A stretch of 64,000 nt of DNA from positions 62,001 to 126,000 of the forward strand of contig NW_027476390.1 of assembly GCF_051020955.1 (NCBI RefSeq), given 5' to 3'. Every line of letters begins with the position of its first letter. Within the stretch, counting starts at the first letter, position 1. The stretch is from Megalopta genalis. Taxonomy: Eukaryota > Arthropoda > Insecta > Hymenoptera > Halictidae. Made by a program: the position numbers and the translations under genes. Positions 24,186 through 36,554 of this stretch are shown here, one piece after another. The notes beneath the pieces are model-generated. The model was not told the origin of the DNA. It did not search any database and saw nothing but the letters and a program-made list of their open reading frames with translations.

Positions 24186-26458
24186 TGAAGCTAAATCATT
24201 AATATCACAATTATTTGAAGCTAAACCATATGATTCGCATGGATTTCAAAATAAGCCTTCTGCTTCGCATTGATTTGAAGCTAAATCATGTGTTTCGCTT
24301 GGATTTCAAGCTAACTCGTTTGTTTCGCATGTAATTGAAGCTAAATAATGTATCAAACAAGTATTTGAAGCTAAACCATTTGTTTTGCATGGATTCGAAG
24401 ATCAGCCATCTACCTCGTATTGATTTGAAGCTAAATCATGTGTTTCGCATGGATTTGAAGCTAACTCGTTCGTTTCGCTTGCATTTGAAGCTAAATCATG
24501 CACATCACAAGTATTTGAAGCAGTATCACTGGTTTCGCATGGATTTGAATATAAGCCTTCTACTTCGCATTGATTTCAAGCTAAATCATGTGTTTCGCTT
24601 GGATTTGATACTATCTAGTTTGTTTCGCTTGCATTTGAAGTTAAATCATGCACATCACAATTATTTGAAGCTAAACCATTTGATTCGCATGGATTTCAAA
24701 ATAAGCCTTCTACTACGCATTGATTTGAAGCAAAATCTTGTGTTTCGCTTGGATTTCAAGCTAACTCGTTAGTTTTGCATGCTGTTGAAGCTAAATCATG
24801 TATCAAGCTACTATTTGAAGCTAAACCATTTGTTTCGCATGGTTTCGAATATCAGCCATCTACTTCGCATTGATTTGAAGCTAAATCATGTGTTTACGCA
24901 TGGAATTGAAGCTAACTCGTTTGTATCGAATGCAGTTGAAGCTAAATCATGTATATCACAAGTATTTGATGCTAAACCATTTGATTCGCATGGATTTGAT
25001 GCTATGCCATCTACTTCGCTTTAATTTGAAACTGAATCATGTGTTTCTATTGAATGTGTTGCTGACACGTTCGTTTCACATGCAGTTGAAGCTAAATCAT
25101 GTATATCACAAGTATTCGAAGCTGAACCATTTGTTTCGCACGAATATCAGGCTAAACCATGGGTTTGGAATGAATTTGAAGCTAAATCATGTGTTTCGCA
25201 TAGATTTGAAGCTAACTCGTTTGTTACGCATGCAGTTGAAGCTGAATCATGTATATCCCAAGTATTTGAAGCTCAACCATTTGATTCGCATGTATTTGAA
25301 GATAAGCCTTCTACTTCGCATTGATAAGAAGCTAAATCATGTGTTTCGCATGGATTTGAAGCTAACTCGTTCGTTTCGCTTGCATTTGAAGCTAAATCAT
25401 GCACAGCACAAGTATTTGAAACTGAATCACTTGTTTCGCATGGATTTGAAGATAAGCCTTCTACTTCGCATTGATTTGAATCTAAATCAAGTGTTTCGCT
25501 TAGATTTGAAACTAACTCGTTTGTTTCGCATGCAGTTGTAGCTAAATCATGTATATCACAATTATTTGAAACTAAATCATTTGATTCGCATGGATTTGAA
25601 GATAAACCTTCTACTTCGCATTGATTTGAAGCTAAATCACGTGTTTCGCATGGATTTGAAGCTAACTCGTTAGTTTCGCATGCTGTTGAAGCTAAATCAT
25701 GTATATCATAAGTATTTGAATCTAAACCATTATTTCGCAAGGATTCGAAGATCAGCCTTCTACTTCGCAATTGATAAGAAGATAAATTATGTGTTTCGCA
25801 TGGATTTGAAGCTAACTCGTTCGTTTCGACTGCATTTCAAGCTAAATCATGCACATCACAAGTATTTGAAGCTGTACCACTTGTTTCGCATGGATTTGAA
25901 GATAAGCCTTCTACTTCGCATTGATTTGAAGCTAAATCATGTGTTTCGCATGGATTTGAAGCTAACTCGTTAGTTTTGCATGCTGTTGAAGCTAAATCAT
26001 GTATATCACAAGTATTTGAAGCTAAACCATTTGTTTCGCAAGGATTCGAAGATCAGCCTTCTACTTCGCATTGATTTCAAGCTAAATCATGTGTTTCGCA
26101 TGGAGTTGAAGCTAACTCGTTCGTTTCGCTAGCATTTGAAGCTAAATCATGCACATCGCAAATATTTGAAGCTGAATCACATGTTTCGCATGGATTTGAA
26201 GATAAGTCTTCTACTTCGCATTGATTTGAATCTAAATCAAGTGTTTCGCTTGGATTTGAAACTAACTAGTTTGTTTCGCAATGCAGTTGAAGCTAAATCA
26301 TGTATATCACAATTATTTGAAGCGAAACCATTTGATTCGCATGGATTTCAAAATAAGCCTTCTACTTCGCATTGATTTGAAGCTAAATCATGTGTTTCGC
26401 TTGGATTTCAAGCTAACTCGTTTGTTTCGCATGTAATTGAAGCTAAATAATGTATATC

Positions 26459-26540
26459 ACAGGCACTTGCAGCTAAACCATTTTTTTGGCATGGATTCGA
26501 AAATAACCCTTCGAAGATAACCCAAGTATTTGAAGCTGAA
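26459..26540. repeat. Truncated-monomer fusion junction
   Basis: A B-type monomer reads ATTCGAAAATAACCC, is followed by a stub TTCGAAGATAACC, and runs straight into an A monomer. Types C, D and E are missing and the fused monomer is 33 bases. The same junction appears at about 30,695, 34,331, 37,605, 47,962, 50,938 and 53,614, so one event was copied seven times. The segment at 55,690 has the same left part (CAGGCACTTGCAGC) but continues into normal B and C monomers, and looks like the unfused form. Confidence 0.85.
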
Positions 26541-26730
26541 ACATTTGTTTCGCATGAATATTAAGCTAAACCATGTGTTTCGAATGAATATGAAGCTAAA
26601 TCATGTGTTGCGCATGGATTTGAAGCAACACGTTCGTTTCGCCTGCATTTGAATCTAAATCATCTATGTCACAAAATTTGAAGCTAAATAATTTGGTTCG
26701 CATGGATTTGAAACTAAGCCTGCTACTTCG

Positions 26731-26850
26731 CATTGATGTGAAGCTAAATCATGTGTTTCGCATGGATTTGAAGCTAAATCGTGTGTTTCGCATGGATTTG
26801 AAGCTAAATCATGTGTTTCGCATGGATTTGTAGCTATATCCTTGTTTTCG
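26731..26850. repeat. Local run of near-identical monomers
   Basis: Four successive monomers are C/D hybrids. Each has AAGCTAAATCATGTG or AAGCTAAATCGTGTG after GATTTG or GATGTG, and the last changes to TTTGTAGCTATATCC. The usual A-B-C-D-E order is broken by amplification of a single monomer. Copies lie at about 30,967, 37,878, 38,540, 48,235, 51,211 and 53,887. Confidence 0.85.
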
Positions 26851-29644
26851 CATGCAGTTGACGCTAAATCATGTATAAAACAAGTATTTGAAGCTAGACC
26901 ATTCGTTTCGCATGCATTTGAAGCTAAGCCTTCTACTTCGCACTGATTTGAAGCTAAATCATGTGTTTCGCATGGAATTGAAGCTAACTCGTTCGTTTCG
27001 CTTGCAGTTGAAGCTAAGTCATGCACATCACAAGTATTTGAAGCTGAATCACTTGTTTCGCATGGATTTGAAGATAAGCCTTCTACTTCGCATTGATTTG
27101 AAGCTAAATCATGTGTTTCGCTTGGATTTGAAACTAACTAGTTTGTTTCGCAATGCAGTTGAAGCTAAATCATGTATATCACAATTATTTGAAGCTAAAC
27201 CATATGATTCGCATGGATTTCAAAATAAGCCTTCTGCTTCGCATTGATTTGAAGCTAAATCATGTGTTTCGCTTGGATTTCAAGCTAACTCGTTTGTTTC
27301 GCATGTAATTGAAGCTAAATAATGTATCAAACAAGTATTTGAAGCTAAACCATTTGTTTTGCATGGATTCGAAGATCAGCCATCTACCTCGTATTGATTT
27401 GAAGCTAAATCATGTGTTTCGCATGGATTTGAAGCTAACTCGTTCGTTTCGCTTGCATTTGAAGCTAAATCATGCACATCACAAGTATTTGAAGCAGTAT
27501 CACTGGTTTCGCATGGATTTGAATATAAGCCTTCTACTTCGCATTGATTTCAAGCTAAATCATGTGTTTCGCTTGGATTTGAAACTATCTAGTTTGTTTC
27601 GCAATGTAGTTGAAGCTAAATCATGTATATCACAATTATTTGAAGCTAAACCATTTGATTCGCATGGATTTCAAAATAAGCCTTCTACTTCGCATTGATT
27701 TTAATCTAAATCATCTGTTTCGGATGGATTTAAAGCTATCTCGTTTGTTTCGCATGCAGTTGAAGATAAATCATGTATATCACAAGTATTTGAAGCTAAT
27801 CCATTTGTTTCGCGTGGATTCGAAGATCAGACTTCTACTTCGCATTGATTTGAAGTTAAATCATATGTTTCGCATGGATTTGAAGGTAATCGTATGTATC
27901 GCATGCAGTTGAAGCTAATTCATGTATATCACAAGTATTTGAAGCTGAACCATTTGTTTCGCACGAATATCAGGCTAAACCATGTGTTTGGAATGAATTT
28001 GAAGCTAAATCATGTGTTTCGCATGGATTTAAAGCTATCTCGTTTGTTTTGCATGCAATTGAAGCTAAATCATGTATCAAACAAGTATTTGAAGCTAAAC
28101 CATTTGTTTCGCATGGATTCGAAGATCAGCCATCTACCTCGTATTGATTTGAAGCTCAACTATTTGATTCGCATGGATTTGAAGATAAGCCTTCTACTTC
28201 GCATTGATTTTAATCTAAATCATGTGTTTCGCATGGATTTAAAGCTATCTCGTTTGTTTCACATGCAGTTGAAGATAAATCATGTATATTACAGGTATTT
28301 GAAGCTAAACCATTTGTTTCGCAAGGATTCGAAGATCAGCATTCTACTTCGCATTGATTTCAAGCTAAATCATGTGTTTCGCATGGAATTGAAGCTAACT
28401 CGTTCGTTTCGCTTGCAGTTGAAGCTAAGTCATGCACATCACAAGTATTTGAAGCTGAATCACTTGTTTCGCATGGATTTGAAGATAAGCCTTCTACTTC
28501 GCATTGATTTGAAGCTAAATCATGTGTTTCGCTTGGATTTGAAACTAACTAGTTTGTTTCGCAATGCAGTTGAAGCTAAATCATGTATATCACAATTATT
28601 TGAAGCTAAACCATATGATTCGCATGGATTTCAAAATAAGCCTTCTGCTTCGCATTGATTTGAAGCTAAATCATGTGTTTCGCTTGGATTTCAAGCTAAC
28701 TCGTTTGTTTCGCATGTAATTGAAGCTAAATAATGTATCAAACAAGTATTTGAAGCTAAACCATTTGTTTTGCATGGATTCGAAGATCAGCCATCTACCT
28801 CGTATTGATTTGAAGCTAAATCATGTGTTTCGCATGGATTTGAAGCTAACTCGTTCGTTTCGCTTGCATTTGAAGCTAAATCATGCACATCACAAGTATT
28901 TGAAGCAGTATCACTGGTTTCGCATGGATTTGAATATAAGCCTTCTACTTCGCATTGATTTCAAGCTAAATCATGTGTTTCGCTTGGATTTGAAACTATC
29001 TAGTTTGTTTCGCAATGTAGTTGAAGCTAAATCATGTATATCACAATTATTTGAAGCTAAACCATTTGATTCGCATGGATTTCAAAATAAGCCTTCTACT
29101 ACGCATTGATTTGAAGCAAAATCTTGTGTTTCGCTTGGATTTCAAGCTAACTCGTTAGTTTTGCATGCTGTTGAAGCTAAATCATGTATCAAGCTACTAT
29201 TTGAAGCTAAACCATTTGTTTCGCATGGTTTCGAATATCAGCCATCTACTTCGCATTGATTTGAAGCTAAATCATGTGTTTACGCATGGAATTGAAGCTA
29301 ACTCGTTTGTATCGAATGCAGTTGAACCTAAATCATGTATATCACAAGTATTTGATGCTAAACCATTTGATTCGCATGGATTTGATGCTATGCCATCTAC
29401 TTCGCTTTTATTTGAAACTGAATCATGTGTTTCTATTGAATGTGTTGCTGACACGTTCGTTTCACATGCAGTTGAAGCTAAATCATGTATATCACAAGTA
29501 TTCGAAGCTGAACCATTTGTTTCGCACGAATATCAGGCTAAACCATGGGTTTGGAATGAATTTGAAGCTAAATCATGTGTTTCGCATAGATTTGAAGCTA
29601 ACTCGTTTGTTACGCATGCAGTTGAAGCTGAATCATGTATATCC

Positions 29645-32600
29645 CAAGTATTTGAAACTGAATCACTTGTTTCGCATGGATTTGAAGATAAGCCTTCTAC
29701 TTCGCATTGATTTGAATCTAAATCAAGTGTTTCGCTTAGATTTGAAACTAACTCGTTTGTTTCGCATGCAGTTGTAGCTAAATCATGTATATCACAATTA
29801 TTTGAAACTAAATCATTTGATTCGCATGGATTTGAAGATAAACCTTCTACTTCGCATTGATTTGAAGCTAAATCACGTGTTTCGCATGGATTTGAAGCTA
29901 ACTCGTTAGTTTCGCATGCTGTTGAAGCTAAATCATGTATATCATAAGTATTTGAATCTAAACCATTATTTCGCAAGGATTCGAAGATCAGCCTTCTACT
30001 TCGCAATTGATAAGAAGATAAATTATGTGTTTCGCATGGATTTGAAGCTAACTCGTTCGTTTCGACTGCATTTCAAGCTAAATCATGCACATCACAAGTA
30101 TTTGAAGCTGTACCACTTGTTTCGCATGGATTTGAAGATAAGCCTTCTACTTCGCATTGATTTGAAGCTAAATCATGTGTTTCGCATGGATTTGAAGCTA
30201 ACTCGTTAGTTTTGCATGCTGTTGAAGCTAAATCATGTATATCACAAGTATTTGAAGCTAAACCATTTGTTTCGCAAGGATTCGAAGATCAGCCTTCTAC
30301 TTCGCATTGATTTCAAGCTAAATCATGTGTTTCGCATGGAGTTGAAGCTAACTCGTTCGTTTCGCTAGCATTTGAAGCTAAATCATGCACATCGCAAATA
30401 TTTGAAGCTGAATCACATGTTTCGCATGGATTTGAAGATAAGTCTTCTACTTCGCATTGATTTGAATCTAAATCAAGTGTTTCGCTTGGATTTGAAACTA
30501 ACTAGTTTGTTTCGCAATGCAGTTGAAGCTAAATCATGTATATCACAATTATTTGAAGCGAAACCATTTGATTCGCATGGATTTCAAAATAAGCCTTCTA
30601 CTTCGCATTGATTTGAAGCTAAATCATGTGTTTCGCTTGGATTTCAAGCTAACTCGTTTGTTTCGCATGTAATTGAAGCTAAATAATGTATATCACAGGC
30701 ACTTGCAGCTAAACCATTTTTTTGGCATGGATTCGAAAATAACCCTTCGAAGATAACCCAAGTATTTGAAGCTGAAACATTTGTTTCGCATGAATATTAA
30801 GCTAAACCATGTGTTTCGAATGAATATGAAGCTAAATCATGTGTTGCGCATGGATTTGAAGCAACACGTTCGTTTCGCCTGCATTTGAATCTAAATCATC
30901 TATGTCACAAAATTTGAAGCTAAATAATTTGGTTCGCATGGATTTGAAACTAAGCCTGCTACTTCGCATTGATGTGAAGCTAAATCATGTGTTTCGCATG
31001 GATTTGAAGCTAAATCGTGTGTTTCGCATGGATTTGAAGCTAAATCATGTGTTTCGCATGGATTTGTAGCTATATCCTTGTTTTCGCATGCAGTTGACGC
31101 TAAATCATGTATAAAACAAGTATTTGAAGCTAGACCATTCGTTTCGCATGCATTTGAAGCTAAGCCTTCTACTTCGCACTGATTTGAAGCTAAATCATGT
31201 GTTTCGCATGGAATTGAAGCTAACTCGTTCGTTTCGCTTGCAGTTGAAGCTAAGTCATGCACATCACAAGTATTTGAAGCTGAATCACTTGTTTCGCATG
31301 GATTTGAAGATAAGCCTTCTACTTCGCATTGATTTGAAGCTAAATCATGTGTTTCGCTTGGATTTGAAACTAACTAGTTTGTTTCGCAATGCAGTTGAAG
31401 CTAAATCATGTATATCACAATTATTTGAAGCTAAACCATATGATTCGCATGGATTTCAAAATAAGCCTTCTGCTTCGCATTGATTTGAAGCTAAATCATG
31501 TGTTTCGCTTGGATTTCAAGCTAACTCGTTTGTTTCGCATGTAATTGAAGCTAAATAATGTATCAAACAAGTATTTGAAGCTAAACCATTTGTTTTGCAT
31601 GGATTCGAAGATCAGCCATCTACCTCGTATTGATTTGAAGCTAAATCATGTGTTTCGCATGGATTTGAAGCTAACTCGTTCGTTTCGCTTGCATTTGAAG
31701 CTAAATCATGCACATCACAAGTATTTGAAGCAGTATCACTGGTTTCGCATGGATTTGAATATAAGCCTTCTACTTCGCATTGATTTCAAGCTAAATCATG
31801 TGTTTCGCTTGGATTTGAAACTATCTAGTTTGTTTCGCAATGTAGTTGAAGCTAAATCATGTATATCACAATTATTTGAAGCTAAACCATTTGATTCGCA
31901 TGGATTTCAAAATAAGCCTTCTACTTCGCATTGATTTTAATCTAAATCATCTGTTTCGGATGGATTTAAAGCTATCTCGTTTGTTTCGCATGCAGTTGAA
32001 GATAAATCATGTATATCACAAGTATTTGAAGCTAATCCATTTGTTTCGCGTGGATTCGAAGATCAGACTTCTACTTCGCATTGATTTGAAGTTAAATCAT
32101 ATGTTTCGCATGGATTTGAAGGTAATCGTATGTATCGCATGCAGTTGAAGCTAATTCATGTATATCACAAGTATTTGAAGCTGAACCATTTGTTTCGCAC
32201 GAATATCAGGCTAAACCATGTGTTTGGAATGAATTTGAAGCTAAATCATGTGTTTCGCATGGATTTAAAGCTATCTCGTTTGTTTTGCATGCAATTGAAG
32301 CTAAATCATGTATCAAACAAGTATTTGAAGCTAAACCATTTGTTTCGCATGGATTCGAAGATCAGCCATCTACCTCGTATTGATTTGAAGCTCAACTATT
32401 TGATTCGCATGGATTTGAAGATAAGCCTTCTACTTCGCATTGATTTTAATCTAAATCATGTGTTTCGCATGGATTTAAAGCTATCTCGTTTGTTTCACAT
32501 GCAGTTGAAGATAAATCATGTATATTACAGGTATTTGAAGCTAAACCATTTGTTTCGCAAGGATTCGAAGATCAGCATTCTACTTCGCATTGATTTCAAG

Positions 32601-33880
32601 CTAAATCATGTGTTTCGCATGGAATTGAAGCTAACTCGTTCGTTTCGCTTGCAGTTGAAGCTAAGTCATGCACATCACAAGTATTTGAAGCTGAATCACT
32701 TGTTTCGCATGGATTTGAAGATAAGCCTTCTACTTCGCATTGATTTGAAGCTAAATCATGTGTTTCGCTTGGATTTGAAACTAACTAGTTTGTTTCGCAA
32801 TGCAGTTGAAGCTAAATCATGTATATCACAATTATTTGAAGCTAAACCATATGATTCGCATGGATTTCAAAATAAGCCTTCTGCTTCGCATTGATTTGAA
32901 GCTAAATCATGTGTTTCGCTTGGATTTCAAGCTAACTCGTTTGTTTCGCATGTAATTGAAGCTAAATAATGTATCAAACAAGTATTTGAAGCTAAACCAT
33001 TTGTTTTGCATGGATTCGAAGATCAGCCATCTACCTCGTATTGATTTGAAGCTAAATCATGTGTTTCGCATGGATTTGAAGCTAACTCGTTCGTTTCGCT
33101 TGCATTTGAAGCTAAATCATGCACATCACAAGTATTTGAAGCAGTATCACTGGTTTCGCATGGATTTGAATATAAGCCTTCTACTTCGCATTGATTTCAA
33201 GCTAAATCATGTGTTTCGCTTGGATTTGAAACTATCTAGTTTGTTTCGCAATGTAGTTGAAGCTAAATCATGTATATCACAATTATTTGAAGCTAAACCA
33301 TTTGATTCGCATGGATTTCAAAATAAGCCTTCTACTACGCATTGATTTGAAGCAAAATCTTGTGTTTCGCTTGGATTTCAAGCTAACTCGTTAGTTTTGC
33401 ATGCTGTTGAAGCTAAATCATGTATCAAGCTACTATTTGAAGCTAAACCATTTGTTTCGCATGGTTTCGAATATCAGCCATCTACTTCGCATTGATTTGA
33501 AGCTAAATCATGTGTTTACGCATGGAATTGAAGCTAACTCGTTTGTATCGAATGCAGTTGAACCTAAATCATGTATATCACAAGTATTTGATGCTAAACC
33601 ATTTGATTCGCATGGATTTGATGCTATGCCATCTACTTCGCTTTTATTTGAAACTGAATCATGTGTTTCTATTGAATGTGTTGCTGACACGTTCGTTTCA
33701 CATGCAGTTGAAGCTAAATCATGTATATCACAAGTATTCGAAGCTGAACCATTTGTTTCGCACGAATATCAGGCTAAACCATGGGTTTGGAATGAATTTG
33801 AAGCTAAATCATGTGTTTCGCATAGATTTGAAGCTAACTCGTTTGTTACGCATGCAGTTGAAGCTGAATCATGTATATCC
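29645..33880. repeat. 4,236-bp tandem unit, copy 2
   Basis: This is the second full copy. It contains the fusion junction (30,695), the monomer run (30,967), the shared insertion markers and the GAATATCAGG pairs in the same order as copy 1. A further copy of its first 2 kb begins at 36,555 (offset 6,910). Confidence 0.93.
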
Positions 33881-34190
33881 CAAGTATTTGAAACTGAATC
33901 ACTTGTTTCGCATGGATTTGAAGATAAGCCTTCTACTTCGCATTGATTTGAATCTAAATCAAGTGTTTCGCTTAGATTTGAAACTAACTCGTTTGTTTCG
34001 CATGCAGTTGTAGCTAAATCATGTATATCACAATTATTTGAAACTAAATCATTTGATTCGCATGGATTTGAAGATAAACCTTCTACTTCGCATTGATTTG
34101 AAGCTAAATCACGTGTTTCGCATGGATTTGAAGCTAACTCGTTAGTTTCGCATGCTGTTGAAGCTAAATCATGTATATCATAAGTATTTG
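33881..34190. repeat. 4,236-bp unit, truncated copy 3
   Basis: The third copy begins at the same CAAGTATTTGAAACTG edge and follows copy 2 for about 310 bp. At 34,191 it jumps to sequence matching 30,556 in copy 2. The implied deletion is 601 bp, i.e. 20 monomers plus the one extra base of the shared insertion marker. Confidence 0.85.
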
Positions 34191-36554
34191 AAGCGAAACC
34201 ATTTGATTCGCATGGATTTCAAAATAAGCCTTCTACTTCGCATTGATTTGAAGCTAAATCATGTGTTTCGCTTGGATTTCAAGCTAACTCGTTTGTTTCG
34301 CATGTAATTGAAGCTAAATAATGTATATCACAGGCACTTGCAGCTAAACCATTTTTTTGGCATGGATTCGAAAATAACCCTTCGAAGATAACCCAAGTAT
34401 TTGAAGCTGAAACATTTGTTTCGCATGAATATTAAGCTAAACCATGTGTTTCGAATGAATATGAAGCTAAATCATGTGTTGCGCATGGATTTGAAGCTAA
34501 CTCGTTTGTTACGCATGCAGTTGAAGCTGAATCATGTATATCCCAAGTATTTGAAACTGAATCACTTGTTTCGCATGGATTTGAAGATAAGCCTTCTACT
34601 TCGCATTGATTTTAATCTAAATCATCTGTTTCGGATGGATTTAAAGCTATCTCGTTTGTTTCGCATGCAGTTGAAGATAAATCATGTATATCACAAGTAT
34701 TTGAAGCTAATCCATTTGTTTCGCGTGGATTCGAAGATCAGACTTCTACTTCGCATTGATTTGAAGTTAAATCATATGTTTCGCATGGATTTGAAGGTAA
34801 TCGTTTGTATCGCATGCAGTTGAAGCTAATTCATGTATATCACAAGTATTTGAAGCTGAACCATTTGTTTCGCACGAATATCAGGCTAAACCATGTGTTT
34901 GGAATGAATTTGAAGCTAAATCATGTGTTTCGCATGGATTTAAAGCTATCTCGTTTGTTTTGCATGCAATTGAAGCTAAATCATGTATCAAACAAGTATT
35001 TGAAGCTAAACCATTTGTTTCGCATGGATTCGAAGATCAGCCATCTACCTCGTATTGATTTGAAGCTCAACTATTTGATTCGCATGGATTTGAAGATAAG
35101 CCTTCTACTTCGCATTGATTTTAATCTAAATCATGTGTTTCGCATGGATTTAAAGCTATCTCGTTTGTTCACATGCAGTTGAAGATAAATCATGTATATT
35201 ACAGGTATTTGAAGCTAAACCATTTGTTTCGCAAGGATTCGAAGATCAGCATTCTACTTCGCATTGATTTCAAGCTAAATCATGTGTTTCGCATGGAATT
35301 GAAGCTAACTCGTTCGTTTCGCTTGCAGTTGAAGCTAAGTCATGCACATCACAAGTATTTGAAGCTGAATCACTTGTTTCGCATGGATTTGAAGATAAGC
35401 CTTCTACTTCGCATTGATTTGAAGCTAAATCATGTGTTTCGCTTGGATTTGAAACTAACTAGTTTGTTTCGCAATGCATTTGAAGCTAAATCATGTATAT
35501 CACAATTATTTGAAGCTAAACCATATGATTCGCATGGATTTCAAAATAAGCCTTCTGCTTCGCATTGATTTGAAGCTAAATCATGTGTTTCGCTTGGATT
35601 TCAAGCTAACTCGTTTGTTTCGCATGTAATTGAAGCTAAATAATGTATCAAACAAGTATTTGAAGCTAAACCATTTGTTTTGCATGGATTCGAAGATCAG
35701 CCATCTACCTCGTATTGATTTGAAGCTAAATCATGTGTTTCGCATGGATTTGAAGCTAACTCGTTCGTTTCGCTTGCATTTGAAGCTAAATCATGCACAT
35801 CACAAGTATTTGAAGCAGTATCACTGGTTTCGCATGGATTTGAATATAAGCCTTCTACTTCGCATTGATTTCAAGCTAAATCATGTGTTTCGCTTGGACT
35901 TGAAACTATCTAGTTTGTTTCGCAATGTAGTTGAAGCTAAATCATGTATATCACAATTATTTGAAGCTAAACCATTTGATTCGCATGGATTTCAAAATAA
36001 GCCTTCTACTACGCATTGATTTGAAGCAAAATCTTGTGTTTCGCTTGGATTTGAAGCTATCTCGTTAGTTTTGCATGCTGTTGAAGCTAAATCATGTATC
36101 AAGCTACTATTTGAAGCTAAACCATTTGTTTCGCATGGTTTCGAATATCAGCCATCTACTTCGCATTGATTTGAAGCTAAATCATGTGTTTACGCATGGA
36201 ATTGAAGCTAACTCGTTTGTATCGAATGCAGTTGAACCTAAATCATGTATATCACAAGTATTTGATGCTAAACCATTTGATTCGCATGGATTTGATGCTA
36301 TGCCATCTACTTCGCTTTTATTTGAAACTGAATCATGTGTTTCTATTGAATGTGTTGCTGACACGTTCGTTTCACATGCAGTTGAAGCTAAATCATGTAT
36401 ATCACAAGTATTCGAAGCTGAACCATTTGTTTCGCACGAATATCAGGCTAAACCATGGGTTTGGAATGAATTTGAAGCTAAATCATGTGTTTCGCATAGA
36501 TTTGAAGCTAACTCGTTTGTTACGCATGCAGTTGAATCTGAATCATGTATATCC
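34191..36554. repeat. Rearranged remainder of the 4,236-bp unit
   Basis: Three pieces are joined. 34,191 to about 34,490 matches 30,556-30,855. About 34,490-34,605 matches 33,830-33,945. About 34,606-36,554 matches 31,931-33,880 at an offset of 2,674-2,675. All joins fall inside the conserved monomer core, so their exact position cannot be fixed. One private base loss is seen at about 35,169 (TTTGTTCACATG). Confidence 0.8.

Larger units (their letters stand above)
19110..27690. repeat. About 8.5-kb segmental block, copy 1
   Basis: It is collinear with about 40,870-49,190. The offset is about 21,770 at the start and 21,503-21,505 after 22,600. The change of about 270 bp comes from two losses in the second copy, 150 bp near 43,860 and 120 bp near 44,025, both whole monomers. 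The block overlaps the second half of the 3.96-kb duplication and the start of the first 4,236-bp unit, so it was copied after or together with those arrangements. It contains only satellite. Confidence 0.85.
25409..29644. repeat. 4,236-bp tandem unit, copy 1
   Basis: Positions 25,409-29,644 match 29,645-33,880 at a constant offset of 4,236 bp, with hardly any differences by eye. The left edge is visible: 25,409 follows GCACAGCA, while 29,645 and 33,881 both follow GTATATCC before CAAGTATTTGAAACTG. The unit carries several monomers of 29 or 31 bases, which explains why its length is not a multiple of 30. Confidence 0.93.
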
